41,112 bases of DNA from JBKHHU01 sp046539045 (GCA_046539045.1 JBKHHU010000007.1:1-41112), one strand, 5' to 3'. Shown: positions 1 to 9,798, numbered from the stretch's first letter. The notes: generated from the letters alone by a model not told the origin. Program-made: numbers and translations.

Positions 1-1067
1 GCGAATACACCGAGGTCGAACATGTTCCGCCACAGCGTTCCTTCTTCGATGGCGATGCAGCGGAAGAACATTGCCGGAAGCATCATGATCACCAGCGCCA
101 GCATGTAGATGTGCATGCTGAACCCGGTCAGGTGGAAGAAGCTCTCGATTTTGACCTTCAGCGGAACCTTGGCCTTCATGATCGTCGGCAGGAGCTTCAG
201 AGCGGTCTGCGCTCCGCCCTTGGTCCAGCGGAACTGCTGAGCCTTGAATGCCATCATCTCCGGCGGGAGTTCCGCGGGGGCCGTCAGTTCCGGAAGGAAG
301 ACGAACTTCCAACCTTTCAGCTGGGCCCGGTAGGACAGGTCCAGGTCTTCGGTCAGCGTATCGTGCTCCCAGCCGCCCGCGTCGCGGATCGCCTCGATGC
401 GCCACGTACCGGCAGTGCCGTTGAAACTCATGAAACGCTGACTTCGGTTCCGGGCGACGTGCTCGATGGCGAAATGCCCGTCGAGGTAGATCGCCTGCGA
501 ACGGGTCAGCAGACTGTCGTTCCGGTTGAGATGGTCCCACCGCGTCTGCACGACGCAGACATCCGGGTCCGTAAAGTGGTGCACCGAACGCTTCAGGATG
601 TCCGGTTTGGGGACGAAGTCGGCATCGAAAATCGTCACGAATTCGCCCTTCGCACTCTTCAGACCGTTTTCCAGCGCGCCGGCTTTGTAGCCGGTACGGT
701 CGGTGCGATGGATGTATTCGATGTCGAACCCCTTGTCGCGTGCCTCCTCGACGGCTTCCTTCGCGATCTCGCAGGTGTCGTCGATGCTGTCGTCCAGGAC
801 CTGGATCTGCATCTTGTCCTTGGGGTAATCGATCAGACAGGTCTTCTCGATGATCCTGCGAGCGACGAATCGCTCGTTGAACATCGGTAGCTGAACGGTC
901 ACCCTGGGAAGCTCATCGAAGGTTCCCTTCGGCTGGGGGACCTTCTTCCGGTGCCTATAGTAAAGGTATACCAACACGTACCGGTGCAAGCCGTAAATCG
1001 AGACAATCACCAGCACCAGAGTGTAGAACCACATGAAGGCTTCTTGTGCCAAGTCTGCCCAGTCCAT
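1..1067 (-). CDS. Membrane GT2 glycosyltransferase, cellulose-synthase-like (3' end outside window)
   Basis: The first 355 codons are visible and the gene continues past the left edge. An N-terminal membrane segment (about residues 11-36) is followed by a family 2 glycosyltransferase domain. It has LDDS at 91-94, the metal-binding DAD at 148-150, TED at 239-241 and the QxxRW motif at 277-281. A further hydrophobic stretch starts near 311. This motif set is that of processive or mannan-synthase-like GT2 enzymes, which transfer sugars from nucleotide-sugar donors at the cytoplasmic membrane. Sugar and product cannot be told from sequence. The ATG at 1067 follows an AGGAG with 6-nt spacing and lies about 75 nt below a good promoter. 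It appears to be transcribed separately from the genes above it. Confidence 0.88.
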   Translation of the reverse strand, partial: MDWADLAQEAFMWFYTLVLVIVSIYGLHRYVLVYLYYRHRKKVPQPKGTFDELPRVTVQLPMFNERFVARRIIEKTCLIDYPKDKMQIQVLDDSIDDTCEIAKEAVEEARDKGFDIEYIHRTDRTGYKAGALENGLKSAKGEFVTIFDADFVPKPDILKRSVHHFTDPDVCVVQTRWDHLNRNDSLLTRSQAIYLDGHFAIEHVARNRSQRFMSFNGTAGTWRIEAIRDAGGWEHDTLTEDLDLSYRAQLKGWKFVFLPELTAPAELPPEMMAFKAQQFRWTKGGAQTALKLLPTIMKAKVPLKVKIESFFHLTGFSMHIYMLALVIMMLPAMFFRCIAIEEGTLWRNMFDLGVF

Positions 1068-1147
1068 GGACACTCCTCTTTCCGAATATGGCGGAACCCG
1101 TGCGGCAACTGAGAAATAGCAGAGGGGCTCCCCCGCGGTAAGGTAAC

Positions 1148-1177
1148 ATTCTAGTCGCGGTCATGGAAAAGCGTCAA
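1148..1177 (-). promoter_or_regulatory. Sigma70-like promoter of the glycosyltransferase gene
   Basis: On the minus strand TTGACG (1172-1177) and TAGAAT (1148-1153) are separated by 18 nt. Predicted transcription start is near 1141, giving a leader of about 74 nt before the ATG at 1067. Confidence 0.55.
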
Positions 1178-1390
1178 GGGGGATTTTGGGCGATGGAGGC
1201 TCCAGACGGCCCGGATGTACGATGCCCGACCACCGATGCGCGCTTCTCCACCGCCGCTGCGGTGCAGGTATGATCCACCGCTGATCGCTTCGGGAGGCTC
1301 ACTGCCCGACTTTGAAGAAGCTGAGGCGGGGTCTCCGTAATTGTCTTGGTGGACGCGGTATTCTTCGGTGGCTCGGTGACTATCGCCCGG
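1178..1390. other. Non-coding gap between the 70-aa gene and the glycosyltransferase promoter
   Basis: No supported gene on either strand, and no terminator with a U-run. It holds the 3' side of the small-protein transcript and the upstream flank of the glycosyltransferase promoter. Nothing else is recognisable. Confidence 0.5.
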
Positions 1391-1603
1391 TCACTGCTCT
1401 TGGCCGGTAGGACTTCCCTCGGTGCGGGCCCGGCGGACGACCTCCAGGATGTGCTGGGTCACCTGGACATGATGCCGCAGTTTGTCCTTGTATCCGTGAC
1501 TCCGTGTCCGACGGAACTCCGGCTTGCATTCCTGCAATTCCTGTTCAAGCAGGTTCTGCACCTCGCCCAATTCTTCTTCGGAAAGGCTGATCATATGGGT
1601 CAT
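1391..1603 (-). CDS. Small protein of unknown function, 70 aa
   Basis: A short, charged, soluble protein beginning MTHMISLSEEEL. The first 30 residues are rich in Glu and Leu and probably helical; the rest is basic (RRTRSHGYKDK) and His/Gln-rich. There is no membrane segment or signal peptide. The start follows AAGGAG with 7-nt spacing, and a TATAAT hexamer lies 21 nt upstream of the ATG, so it looks like a real expressed gene. It resembles short uncharacterised proteins I associate with planctomycetes and other environmental bacteria, but I cannot name a family. It lies 89 nt below the HIT gene and may be co-transcribed with it. Confidence 0.65.
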   Translation of the reverse strand: MTHMISLSEEELGEVQNLLEQELQECKPEFRRTRSHGYKDKLRHHVQVTQHILEVVRRARTEGSPTGQEQ

Positions 1604-1623
1604 GACGTATCTCCTTCACTGAA

Positions 1624-1651
1624 ATTATAGGAGGATACCGGAAGATGCACA
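1624..1651 (-). promoter_or_regulatory. Candidate promoter of the 70-aa gene
   Basis: A perfect -10 TATAAT (1624-1629) has a poor -35 TGTGCA (1646-1651) at 16-nt spacing. The predicted start leaves a leader of about 14 nt containing the AAGGAG. Confidence 0.4.
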
Positions 1652-1692
1652 CGGCTGCCGACAGGACGCAGTCAGGTACAAGCCGAACTCAC

Positions 1693-2112
1693 CTACTCCA
1701 TCATCGAGCGGATCTTCTCAGCCAGTTCTTCGGCTCGCTGGTCCGGGTATTCCCCTGCCGGCCAGTTGAAGTGGAACGCGTCGCCCGATCGCCGCGGGAT
1801 GAAGTGGAAGTGCACGTGCATGACTTCCTGATGGGCGGTTTTTCCGTTGTTCTGGAGGATATTCAGGCCGTCTGCGTTCACGGCCTGCTGGACGGCGGTG
1901 GCGATGGCGGGCACGTTTCGGAGCATCCTGCCGGCGAGGTCCGCGGGCATCTGTCCGACGGTCGCGTGGTGATCCTTCGGAATCAGCAGGACGTGGCCCT
2001 CGGCAACCGGCCCGATGTCCATAAACGCCAGACATGCGTCGTCTTCGTACACTTTGGTACTGGGAATATCCCCCGCAGCGATCTTGCAGAAAATGCAGTC
2101 CGGATCCTTCAT
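1693..2112 (-). CDS. HIT-family nucleotide hydrolase/phosphoramidase
   Basis: A complete 139-aa histidine-triad protein of the HinT/Hit branch, which hydrolyses nucleoside phosphoramidates or adenylates in the cytoplasm. The signature HVHFH is at residues 99-103, with His101 the expected nucleophile. C6 and C9 (CIFC) plus later histidines are consistent with the zinc-binding form. Length is usual for bacterial HIT proteins. GGGAG lies ahead of the ATG. It follows the alpha operon in the same direction but is separated by a hairpin and has its own candidate promoter, so it is probably an independent unit. Substrate is not predictable. Confidence 0.93.
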   Translation of the reverse strand: MKDPDCIFCKIAAGDIPSTKVYEDDACLAFMDIGPVAEGHVLLIPKDHHATVGQMPADLAGRMLRNVPAIATAVQQAVNADGLNILQNNGKTAHQEVMHVHFHFIPRRSGDAFHFNWPAGEYPDQRAEELAEKIRSMME

Positions 2113-2178
2113 AGAGCGTTCTCCCTTGCATGAAACCCGGCCGGGTGTGCAAACCGACCGTCACTCTGTGTGCACTGA

Positions 2179-2207
2179 AGCATATCGATGAAACCGGCGG
2201 AGGGCAA
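2179..2207 (-). promoter_or_regulatory. Candidate promoter of the HIT gene
   Basis: TTGCCC (2202-2207) and TATGCT (2179-2184) are 17 nt apart on the minus strand, just below the rplQ hairpin and about 60 nt above the HIT ATG. Each hexamer matches the sigma70 consensus at four of six positions. Confidence 0.4.
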
Positions 2208-2230
2208 GCCTGCTTCGGTGGGCGCAAGCG

Positions 2231-2259
2231 AAAGCCCGCATCGCCGGGACGCGGGCCTT
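2231..2259 (-). terminator. Hairpin ending the S10-spc-alpha block
   Basis: An 11-bp stem (2249-2259 with 2231-2241, two or three G-U pairs) with a 7-nt loop begins 28 nt after the rplQ stop. The 3' arm ends in UUU but no longer U-run follows, so termination may be only moderate. Confidence 0.6.
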
Positions 2260-2286
2260 CGGGTGGATCGTGGGAATGAGGACGAA

Positions 2287-2913
2287 CTACTCTTCCTTCT
2301 TTTCCTCTTCTTCGCCGCCCTGCTCTTGGGAGGACTCTTCGGCCGCTTCCTCGGAAGGCGCTTCAGCGGATTCCTCTGCAGAGGTTTCGGGCGCTTCGGC
2401 TTCTTCCTCTTCGGCCGGGGCTTCCTTGGCCGTGACGCCCTTGGCGGCGGCGCGACGCTTGGCAGCGCGTTTCCTGCGACGGGAGGCGCCGCCACTGCTG
2501 CTGCCTTGGCCGGTGGATTCTTCTTCCACCAGTTGGATGATCACCTGGGTGCCGGCATCGCCGATGCGGCGGTCTGCCAGCCGGATAATCCGGGTATACC
2601 CACCGGGTCGGTTGACGTACCGCGGAGCGATCTCGTCGAACAGTTTCTGCACGACGGTCTGCTCCAGCTCGATACCCTCTTCGTCAAACATCGGACGATC
2701 GCCCAGTTCCCGAAGGACCTGGCGGCGGGCATGGAGCGTACCTTTGCGGGCGACGGTGATCAGCTTCTCCACGAACCGGCGAAGTTCTTTCGCCTTGGCT
2801 TCGGTGGTCCGGATGGCGCCGTGCTGGAAAAGCGAACGGGCCATGTTGCGCCGCATCGCCAGCCGGTGGCTGGGCGTGCGGTTGAGAATTCTTCCTGCTA
2901 AACGATGACGCAT
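2287..2913 (-). CDS. rplQ: 50S ribosomal protein L17 with a long C-terminal tail
   Basis: L17 binds 23S rRNA near the exit-tunnel side of the large subunit. Residues 1 to about 130 are the normal L17 domain (start MRHRLAGRILNRTPSHR, internal TTEAKAKELRR). The remaining ~75 residues are an extension: an Arg/Lys patch (RRRKRAAKRRAAAK) followed by a very acidic Glu/Ala/Ser tail. Bacterial L17 is usually 115-130 aa, so 208 aa is long. I chose the ATG at 2913 because the protein matches L17 from there and AAGG lies 7 nt upstream. It is the last gene of the alpha operon, 49 nt below rpoA. Confidence 0.95.
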   Translation of the reverse strand: MRHRLAGRILNRTPSHRLAMRRNMARSLFQHGAIRTTEAKAKELRRFVEKLITVARKGTLHARRQVLRELGDRPMFDEEGIELEQTVVQKLFDEIAPRYVNRPGGYTRIIRLADRRIGDAGTQVIIQLVEEESTGQGSSSGGASRRRKRAAKRRAAAKGVTAKEAPAEEEEAEAPETSAEESAEAPSEEAAEESSQEQGGEEEEKKEE

Positions 2914-2962
2914 CTGACAACCTTCTCGCGTTTGGGGCGGATGTTGATCGCCGGTATTACAC

Positions 2963-3976
2963 TCAGGATTCCGTACCGGACTCGACGGCCGGGACGGGCA
3001 CATTCATTCCAAGCGACAGGCCATGATCCTGCAGCTTGCGTTTGACCTCTCGCAACGAGGTCTTTCCGAACGAGCGGATCTTCAGCAGGTCCGACTCGGT
3101 CATGTTCACGAGCTGTCCGACCGTATCGATCTTGGCCGCTTCCAGGCAATTGTTCGCCCGGACGCTCAGTTCCAGTTCGTGAACGGACATCGAGACCTGT
3201 CGCTGCAGCTCGGTGTCGACCTCTTCCTCTTCTTCGGTCGCACCGGATTCGACCAGTTGCTCGCCCAGTTCGAAGTATTCGACAAACGGGTTCAGGTGCT
3301 TGCGGAGGATCTTGGCCGCTTCGACCATCGCCATCTCGGGCGTGATCGTGCCGTTGGTCCACACATCCAGCACCAGCTTGTCGTAGTTGGTCTTCTGACC
3401 GACGCGGGTGTCTTCCGTGCTGTACCGCACGCGACGAACCGGACTGAAGGAAGCATCGACGAAGATGCGTCCCAGTTCCTGGTCCACGTCGGAATCCATC
3501 ATTTCCTCGGCCGGGAGATACCCGCGACCGGTCTCGACGATCATTTCCATGTCAAACGGAACGTCGTCGGTAAGAGTCGCCAGCACGAGGTCTTCATTGA
3601 CGACCTCGATGGACGGATCTGCCTCGATCATACCGGCAGTGACCTCGCCCTTGACTTCGCTGTGGACTCGGATGACCTGGGGGTCGTCGCTGTGGGACTT
3701 GACTACCAGGCTCTTGACGTTGAGGATGATATCGGTAATGTCCTCGAGCACGCCCTCGATAGAGGTGAACTCGTGACCGACACCTTCGATTTTAACGGAC
3801 GTGACGGCCGCCCCTTCGAGACTGCTGAGCAGCACGCGTCGGAGTGAGTTTCCGACGGTCGTGCCGAACCCGCGTTCGAAAGGTTCTACCGTGAAGCGTC
3901 CGTACGTTGGGGTCGAGACTTCCTGATCCGCGACCACCCTTGTAGGCAATTCCAGCCCGCGCCACCTGACTCGCAT
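2963..3976 (-). CDS. rpoA: RNA polymerase alpha subunit
   Basis: 337 aa, the usual length. The N-terminal domain (about 1-235) dimerises and nucleates core polymerase assembly; it carries the conserved ERGFGTTVGNSLRRVLLSS stretch near 33-51. A short linker rich in Glu (TEEEEE) leads to the C-terminal domain (about 255-325), which contacts UP elements and activators; SVRANNCL and SFGKTSLREVK are visible. An AGAGG sits just before the ATG. It lies between rpsD (63 nt) and rplQ (49 nt), the standard alpha-operon order. Confidence 0.98.
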   Translation of the reverse strand: MRVRWRGLELPTRVVADQEVSTPTYGRFTVEPFERGFGTTVGNSLRRVLLSSLEGAAVTSVKIEGVGHEFTSIEGVLEDITDIILNVKSLVVKSHSDDPQVIRVHSEVKGEVTAGMIEADPSIEVVNEDLVLATLTDDVPFDMEMIVETGRGYLPAEEMMDSDVDQELGRIFVDASFSPVRRVRYSTEDTRVGQKTNYDKLVLDVWTNGTITPEMAMVEAAKILRKHLNPFVEYFELGEQLVESGATEEEEEVDTELQRQVSMSVHELELSVRANNCLEAAKIDTVGQLVNMTESDLLKIRSFGKTSLREVKRKLQDHGLSLGMNVPVPAVESGTES

Positions 3977-4039
3977 TGACCTCTGCCTCCGTCCCTATAG
4001 GATCGTTGAGGAATTTCTCTCGTTTCGTATCGTGCCGCG

Positions 4040-4660
4040 TTACCGGCTGCAGAACTCGATGATGAGATGGGTCTCGACCGGAATCTCGACATCGTCGCGG
4101 GTCGGGTACCGTGCCACCGTTCCCTTGAGGTTGACCATATCCAGCTGCAGCCATTCCTGAACGCGGGGCTCGCCGAGTTCTTCCAGGCGGTGGCGGATAA
4201 GGTTCTGCGAACGATCGGACGGCTTGACCCCGATCACGTCACCGGGCTTGACCTGGTAACTGGGGATGTTGACCCGTCGGCCGTTCACGTAAATATGTCC
4301 GTGCACGACGGTCTGGCGAGCCGCGGAGCGGGATTCGCCGAAACCGAGTTTATGCACGACGTTGTCCAGACGACGCTCGAGCAGGCTGAGCAAAGCAGCC
4401 CCGGTATCGCCCTTCATTCCCTCGGCCTTGCGGAAGAGGTTCATGAACTGGCGGTCCCGGATCCCGTAGTATCGTTTGACTTTCTGCTTCTCACGCAGAC
4501 GCAGGGAAAAGTCGCTACCGCGACGCCGTCTCCAGGTGTGCATCCCCGGAGGGGTCATGCGGCGTTCGACCTTGCCGCTTTCGCTGCGGGCGCCCTTCAG
4601 CATCAGGTTGATGCCTTCGCGACGGCTGAGCCTGTCCTTCGGTCCAGTGTAACGTCCCAT
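4040..4660 (-). CDS. rpsD: 30S ribosomal protein S4
   Basis: A primary 16S rRNA-binding protein of 206 aa. The start is MGRYTGPKDRLSRREG at 4660: AAGGAG lies 10 nt upstream, while the 21 residues further upstream do not look like S4. The S4 RNA-binding domain (RRLDNVVHKLGF, then GHIYVNGRRVNIPSY) is in the middle. The N-terminus lacks the four cysteines of zinc-type S4. It is 32 nt below rpsK. In other bacteria S4 represses the alpha operon; no such site was identified here. Confidence 0.96.
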   Translation of the reverse strand: MGRYTGPKDRLSRREGINLMLKGARSESGKVERRMTPPGMHTWRRRRGSDFSLRLREKQKVKRYYGIRDRQFMNLFRKAEGMKGDTGAALLSLLERRLDNVVHKLGFGESRSAARQTVVHGHIYVNGRRVNIPSYQVKPGDVIGVKPSDRSQNLIRHRLEELGEPRVQEWLQLDMVNLKGTVARYPTRDDVEIPVETHLIIEFCSR

Positions 4661-4692
4661 GGAACCTATGCTCCTTCTATGCTGGTCGCGTC

Positions 4693-5079
4693 TTAGACGC
4701 GTCGCTTCTTGCGGGGTCTGCACCCGTTGTGCGGAATCGGGGTGATATCTTCGATGCTGATCACCTTCAGCCCGGCGGCCTGCAGGGCGGTCACGGCGCT
4801 TTCCCTGCCGCTACCGGGGCCCTTGACGCGGACTTCCACTTCGCTGACGCCCATCTTCTTGACCTTCTGGGCGGCGGACTCTGCCGCACGCGAGGCAGCA
4901 AACGGGGTGCTCTTTCGTGAGCCCTTGAACCCGCCGACGCTACCGGCGGATTCGCTGGCCAGCACGTCGCCGTTCATATCGGTGATCGTCACCAGGGTGT
5001 TGTTGAAGGTCGCCTTGACGTAGACCATCGCCCTGCTGACCGAACGTTTGACTCTCTTGGTTTTCCGTGACTGGGCCAT
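4693..5079 (-). CDS. rpsK: 30S ribosomal protein S11
   Basis: A 128-aa platform protein of the 30S subunit that contacts mRNA near the E site. The body matches S11 throughout, including VKATFNNTLVTITD, GSRKSTPFAA and the C-terminal DITPIPHNGCRPRKKRRV. It has a basic N-terminal leader (MAQSRKTKRVKRS) as in most bacteria. It follows rpsM after 3 nt, so the two are probably translationally coupled. Confidence 0.97.
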   Translation of the reverse strand: MAQSRKTKRVKRSVSRAMVYVKATFNNTLVTITDMNGDVLASESAGSVGGFKGSRKSTPFAASRAAESAAQKVKKMGVSEVEVRVKGPGSGRESAVTALQAAGLKVISIEDITPIPHNGCRPRKKRRV

Positions 5080-5082
5080 GGC

Positions 5083-5466
5083 TTACCGCATCTCCTTGAC
5101 CGATCTCTTGCCGGCGACCGTCTTCCGCGGACCCTTGCGGGTACGGGCGTTTGTCTTGGTCCGCTGACCGTTAACCGGAAGCGAACGACGATGACGAATC
5201 CCGCGATAGCATTGAATGTCGCGGAGCCGCCCGATGTTCTGCTGAACCTGCCTGCGCAGGTTTCCTTCGATCACGTAATCCTCGTCGAGGAGGTTCGCAA
5301 TCCTGGACAACTGATCTTCACGCAGTTCCTTGGCTCGGACCATCGGGTCCAGGTCCGCCTTCTGGCAGATCTCCTGGGCGAATTTCGGGCCGATACCGAA
5401 AATGTACTGCAGCGAAATTACCGTGGGCTTGTCATTCGGAATGTCAACACCTGCCACACGTGGCAT
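5083..5466 (-). CDS. rpsM: 30S ribosomal protein S13
   Basis: A 127-aa protein of the 30S head that contacts the P-site tRNA and the B1 intersubunit bridges. MPRVAGVDIPNDKPTVISL is the standard start, followed by YIFGIGPKFA, the helix-hairpin-helix region, and the basic tail (RGIRHRRSLPVNGQRTKTNARTRKG is split by this note only for length). Length is normal. It sits 26 nt below rpmJ and 3 nt above rpsK. Confidence 0.97.
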   Translation of the reverse strand: MPRVAGVDIPNDKPTVISLQYIFGIGPKFAQEICQKADLDPMVRAKELREDQLSRIANLLDEDYVIEGNLRRQVQQNIGRLRDIQCYRGIRHRRSLPVNGQRTKTNARTRKGPRKTVAGKRSVKEMR

Positions 5467-5492
5467 ACGCTATCTCCTTGACGATATACGTC

Positions 5493-5606
5493 TTATCCCT
5501 GCCGCTGCTTGTGCTTCGGATTGGTGCAGATAACCCGCACCGTGCCCTTGCGGCGGATGATTTTGCAATTCTCGCACATCCGTTTGACGGAAGTTCGAAC
5601 TTTCAT
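5493..5606 (-). CDS. rpmJ: 50S ribosomal protein L36 (zinc-binding form)
   Basis: A 37-aa gene found by translating the gap between map and rpsM. It starts MKVRTSVKRMCENCK and ends KHKQRQG. C11, C14, C27 and H32 are the expected zinc ligands of the C+ form. L36 packs against 23S rRNA near the L7/L12 side. In many bacteria infA lies between map and rpmJ; here the 55-nt gap holds no infA. Confidence 0.95.
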   Translation of the reverse strand: MKVRTSVKRMCENCKIIRRKGTVRVICTNPKHKQRQG

Positions 5607-5661
5607 GACTTCACCTGATCGCCTTGATAGTGACGTAGGGGCGAAAAGCGTACAGAATGCG

Positions 5662-6447
5662 CTACTCGCTCCCGTTTGTCAAGACACTAACACCATTTGC
5701 CGTGACGGCAATCGTGTCCTCAACGTGAGCGGACGGAAGCCCGTCTCGCGTGAGAACGGTCCAGCCGTCCGAACCATATCTCGTTCCCGCCGATCCCATG
5801 TTCACCATGGGCTCGACGGCCAGGACCATACCCTCTTCGAGGATGATGTCCCGCATCTCAAGCTGCCGGGATACAAAATTCGGCACCTTCGGATCCTCGT
5901 GCATGTCCCGGCCGATTCCGTGTCCCACGAAATCCCGGACCACCGAGAATCCTTCGTCTTCCACGTTCTGTTGCATCGCCCGGGCAATCCGACTCCATCG
6001 CTGCCCCGGTTTCATCATCCGGCGGGCGATGGCCAGCGTCGATTCCGTCACGCGGACCAGTCTCTGCTGACTCTCCGGAACCTGCCCGACCAGAAACGTC
6101 CGTGCCGCGTCGGCACACCAGCCGTCAAGCTTCACGCCGAAATCCACGGTCACGATGTCTCCATCCCGGATCACCCGCTGGTGGGAAGGAATCCCGTGAA
6201 CCAGTTCGTCGTTGACCGACGCACAGATGTTGCCCGGGAACGGCCCCGCTTGTCGCGGATTCGGCACGCCCTTGAAAAGGCAGACCGCTCCGCGGCGGGT
6301 ACACAGTTCCCCGGCCACTTCGTCCAGCTCGGCCGTGGTTACACCCGGTGCGATGACCCGACCAATCCTGTCCAGCACCTCGGAGACAATTCTCCCTGCC
6401 TGTCGCATCTGTTCGACCTGCTCGGGAGTCTTCGTCTTGACCGCCAT
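5662..6447 (-). CDS. map: Methionine aminopeptidase, type I
   Basis: A 261-aa cytosolic enzyme that removes the initiator Met from nascent proteins. The dinuclear metal site is intact: the Asp pair in VDFGVKLDGWCADAARTF, His in GHGIGRDMHEDP, Glu in VLAVEPM and the last Glu in HVEDTIAV. Length is typical of type Ia, and there is no N-terminal zinc-finger extension. It follows adk after 21 nt, the usual secY-adk-map order of spc operons outside proteobacteria. Confidence 0.97.
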   Translation of the reverse strand: MAVKTKTPEQVEQMRQAGRIVSEVLDRIGRVIAPGVTTAELDEVAGELCTRRGAVCLFKGVPNPRQAGPFPGNICASVNDELVHGIPSHQRVIRDGDIVTVDFGVKLDGWCADAARTFLVGQVPESQQRLVRVTESTLAIARRMMKPGQRWSRIARAMQQNVEDEGFSVVRDFVGHGIGRDMHEDPKVPNFVSRQLEMRDIILEEGMVLAVEPMVNMGSAGTRYGSDGWTVLTRDGLPSAHVEDTIAVTANGVSVLTNGSE

Positions 6448-6468
6448 CGCCGTGCCCCAGTTACTGCC

Positions 6469-7128
6469 TCAGGACTTCAGTCCGTTGAGCGAGTCAACCA
6501 TCGCCGCGGTCACTTCATCCGGGGTGCCCGTTCCGTCGATCTCAAGCACCTTCACATTGGAACGCGTCTTGTAATAGTCGATGACCGGTTCGGTCTGGGC
6601 GTAATACGCTTCCAGCCGCTGCCGGACGGTTTCTTCGTTGTCGTCGCTTCGCTGGGTCAGCTTCGCTCCGCACTCATCGCAGTTCTCGCCCTTCTCGGAC
6701 GGCATGAACTTCACGTGGAAGCCCTTGCCGCACTCGGGGCAACTGCGACGGCCGGTGATCCGCTCGACGATCTGATCGTCGTTGGCACGGATAACCACCA
6801 CGGCGTCCATCGCTTTGCCGTCCCGGGCGAGCTGCTCATCGAGCGCTTCAGCCTGAGGAACGGTCCGCGGGAACCCGTCGAGCATCAGTCCGGACTCGCT
6901 GTCGTTCTTGTTGATGGCGTCGGCCATCATCTCCACGACGATTTCATCCGGGACCAGCTTGCCGGCGTCCATGTATTCTGCCAGTTTCTGTCCGAGGTCG
7001 CTTCCGCTGGATTTCACTTCGCGAAAGATGTCACCGCTGGACAGGTGCGTCATGCCGAACTTCTCGACCAGACGCGTCGCCTGGGTGCCCTTGCCCGCTC
7101 CGGGAGGGCCCATCAGCACGATTCTCAT
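6469..7128 (-). CDS. adk: Adenylate kinase (zinc-type LID)
   Basis: Interconverts ATP + AMP and 2 ADP. The P-loop GPPGAGKGTQ is at residues 7-16 and the AMP-binding LDGFPRTVPQA follows near 83. The LID domain carries CPEC and CDEC, so this is the long, zinc-stabilised form (219 aa). Its ATG directly abuts the secY stop codon with no gap, implying translational coupling. Confidence 0.97.
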   Translation of the reverse strand: MRIVLMGPPGAGKGTQATRLVEKFGMTHLSSGDIFREVKSSGSDLGQKLAEYMDAGKLVPDEIVVEMMADAINKNDSESGLMLDGFPRTVPQAEALDEQLARDGKAMDAVVVIRANDDQIVERITGRRSCPECGKGFHVKFMPSEKGENCDECGAKLTQRSDDNEETVRQRLEAYYAQTEPVIDYYKTRSNVKVLEIDGTGTPDEVTAAMVDSLNGLKS

Positions 7129-8757
<1,629 letters not shown>

Positions 8758-8796
8758 CGCGTGCTATCCTTATCCCGAACCGATTCACTAATCCGC

Positions 8797-9243
8797 TTAG
8801 GCCGGTTCGACAGAGCCCCCGGCCTTTTCGATCTTTTCCGAAGCGGACTTGGAGAACTTCTCGGCCACTACCGTCAGCTTCTTGGACAGATCGCCGTTGC
8901 CGAGGATCTTGACCGGGGAGCCGGCATCTTCAATGACGCCCGCCTTGGCCAGGGCTTCGCCGTCGACTTTGGCGCCGTCCTCAAACTTCTCGTCCAGCGT
9001 CGCCACGTTGACGATCTGGAAAGTGCGTCGGAAATCGGCGTTGCTGAATCCCCGTTTTGGGAAACGCATGATCATCGAGCTCTGGCCACCTTCGAACCCG
9101 GGGCGGAGCGTGTAACCGCTGCGCTGTCCGAAGCCCTTGTGGCCGCGCCCGGAGGTCTTGCCTTGCCCGGAGCTTTCGCCCCGTCCGACGCGTTTGCGTT
9201 TCTTGTACTTCTTGGCTTTGCCAAGGATGTCGTCGAGCTTCAT
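8797..9243 (-). CDS. rplO: 50S ribosomal protein L15
   Basis: A 148-aa late-assembly protein of the large subunit. The N-terminal Gly/Arg/Lys-rich arm (KRVGRGESSGQGKTSGRGHKG region) that threads into 23S rRNA is present, followed by the globular domain with GFEGGQSSMIMRFPKRGF. The ATG overlaps the rpsE stop by 4 nt (ATGA). That leaves no room for rpmD (L30), which normally lies between these two genes. Confidence 0.96.
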   Translation of the reverse strand: MKLDDILGKAKKYKKRKRVGRGESSGQGKTSGRGHKGFGQRSGYTLRPGFEGGQSSMIMRFPKRGFSNADFRRTFQIVNVATLDEKFEDGAKVDGEALAKAGVIEDAGSPVKILGNGDLSKKLTVVAEKFSKSASEKIEKAGGSVEPA

Positions 9244-9776
9244 TCTACTTCCACTCCTCGCAGGGCGCTGATCATTTCGGCGGTGCGAAGTTTCTCGAGT
9301 GCGTCCTGCCCGGCTTTGAGAAGGTTCTTCGGAGAAGTCGAACCGTACGCCTTGCTGAGGATGTTCTCGATACCGGCCAGCTCAAGCAGGGGACGGATCT
9401 TCTTTCCGGAGATGACGCCGGTACCCTCGGACGCGGGGACCAGGACCACCTTGGAAGCACCGGATCGCCCGACGACCTCGTGCGGGATGGTATTACCCTT
9501 GAGGTTGACGCGGACAAGATTCTTCCGCGCATCGGCGATGCCCTTCTCGACGGCCATGGGAACCTCGTTGGCCTTTCCGTATCCGATCCCTACCTGGCCC
9601 TTTCGGTCGCCGACAACGACGAGTGCGGCGAAACTGAAACGCCGACCGCCTTTGACGACCTTGGAGCACCGGTAGATCTGGACTACGCGATCTTCATAGG
9701 GGCTGTCGTCGCGTTCCTGCCTGCCACGACCTCGGCCTCGTCCGCCACGCCCTGATGGTTTTCTATCTAACGCCAC
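9240..9776 (-). CDS. rpsE: 30S ribosomal protein S5
   Basis: S5 sits at the mRNA entry tunnel and affects decoding accuracy. I place the start at a GTG (9776) preceded by GGAG with 9-nt spacing, 22 nt after the rplR stop, giving 178 aa. Reading further upstream would overlap rplR and gives no S5-like sequence. A Gly/Arg-rich leader (residues ~8-20) precedes the double-stranded RNA-binding domain (VVQIYRCSKVVKGGRRFSFAA) and the C-terminal domain with GSTSPKNLLKA. The GTG start is the notable point. Confidence 0.94.
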   Translation of the reverse strand: MALDRKPSGRGGRGRGRGRQERDDSPYEDRVVQIYRCSKVVKGGRRFSFAALVVVGDRKGQVGIGYGKANEVPMAVEKGIADARKNLVRVNLKGNTIPHEVVGRSGASKVVLVPASEGTGVISGKKIRPLLELAGIENILSKAYGSTSPKNLLKAGQDALEKLRTAEMISALRGVEVE

Positions 9777-9798
9777 GTTTTTACGCTCCTGTGTTCCG

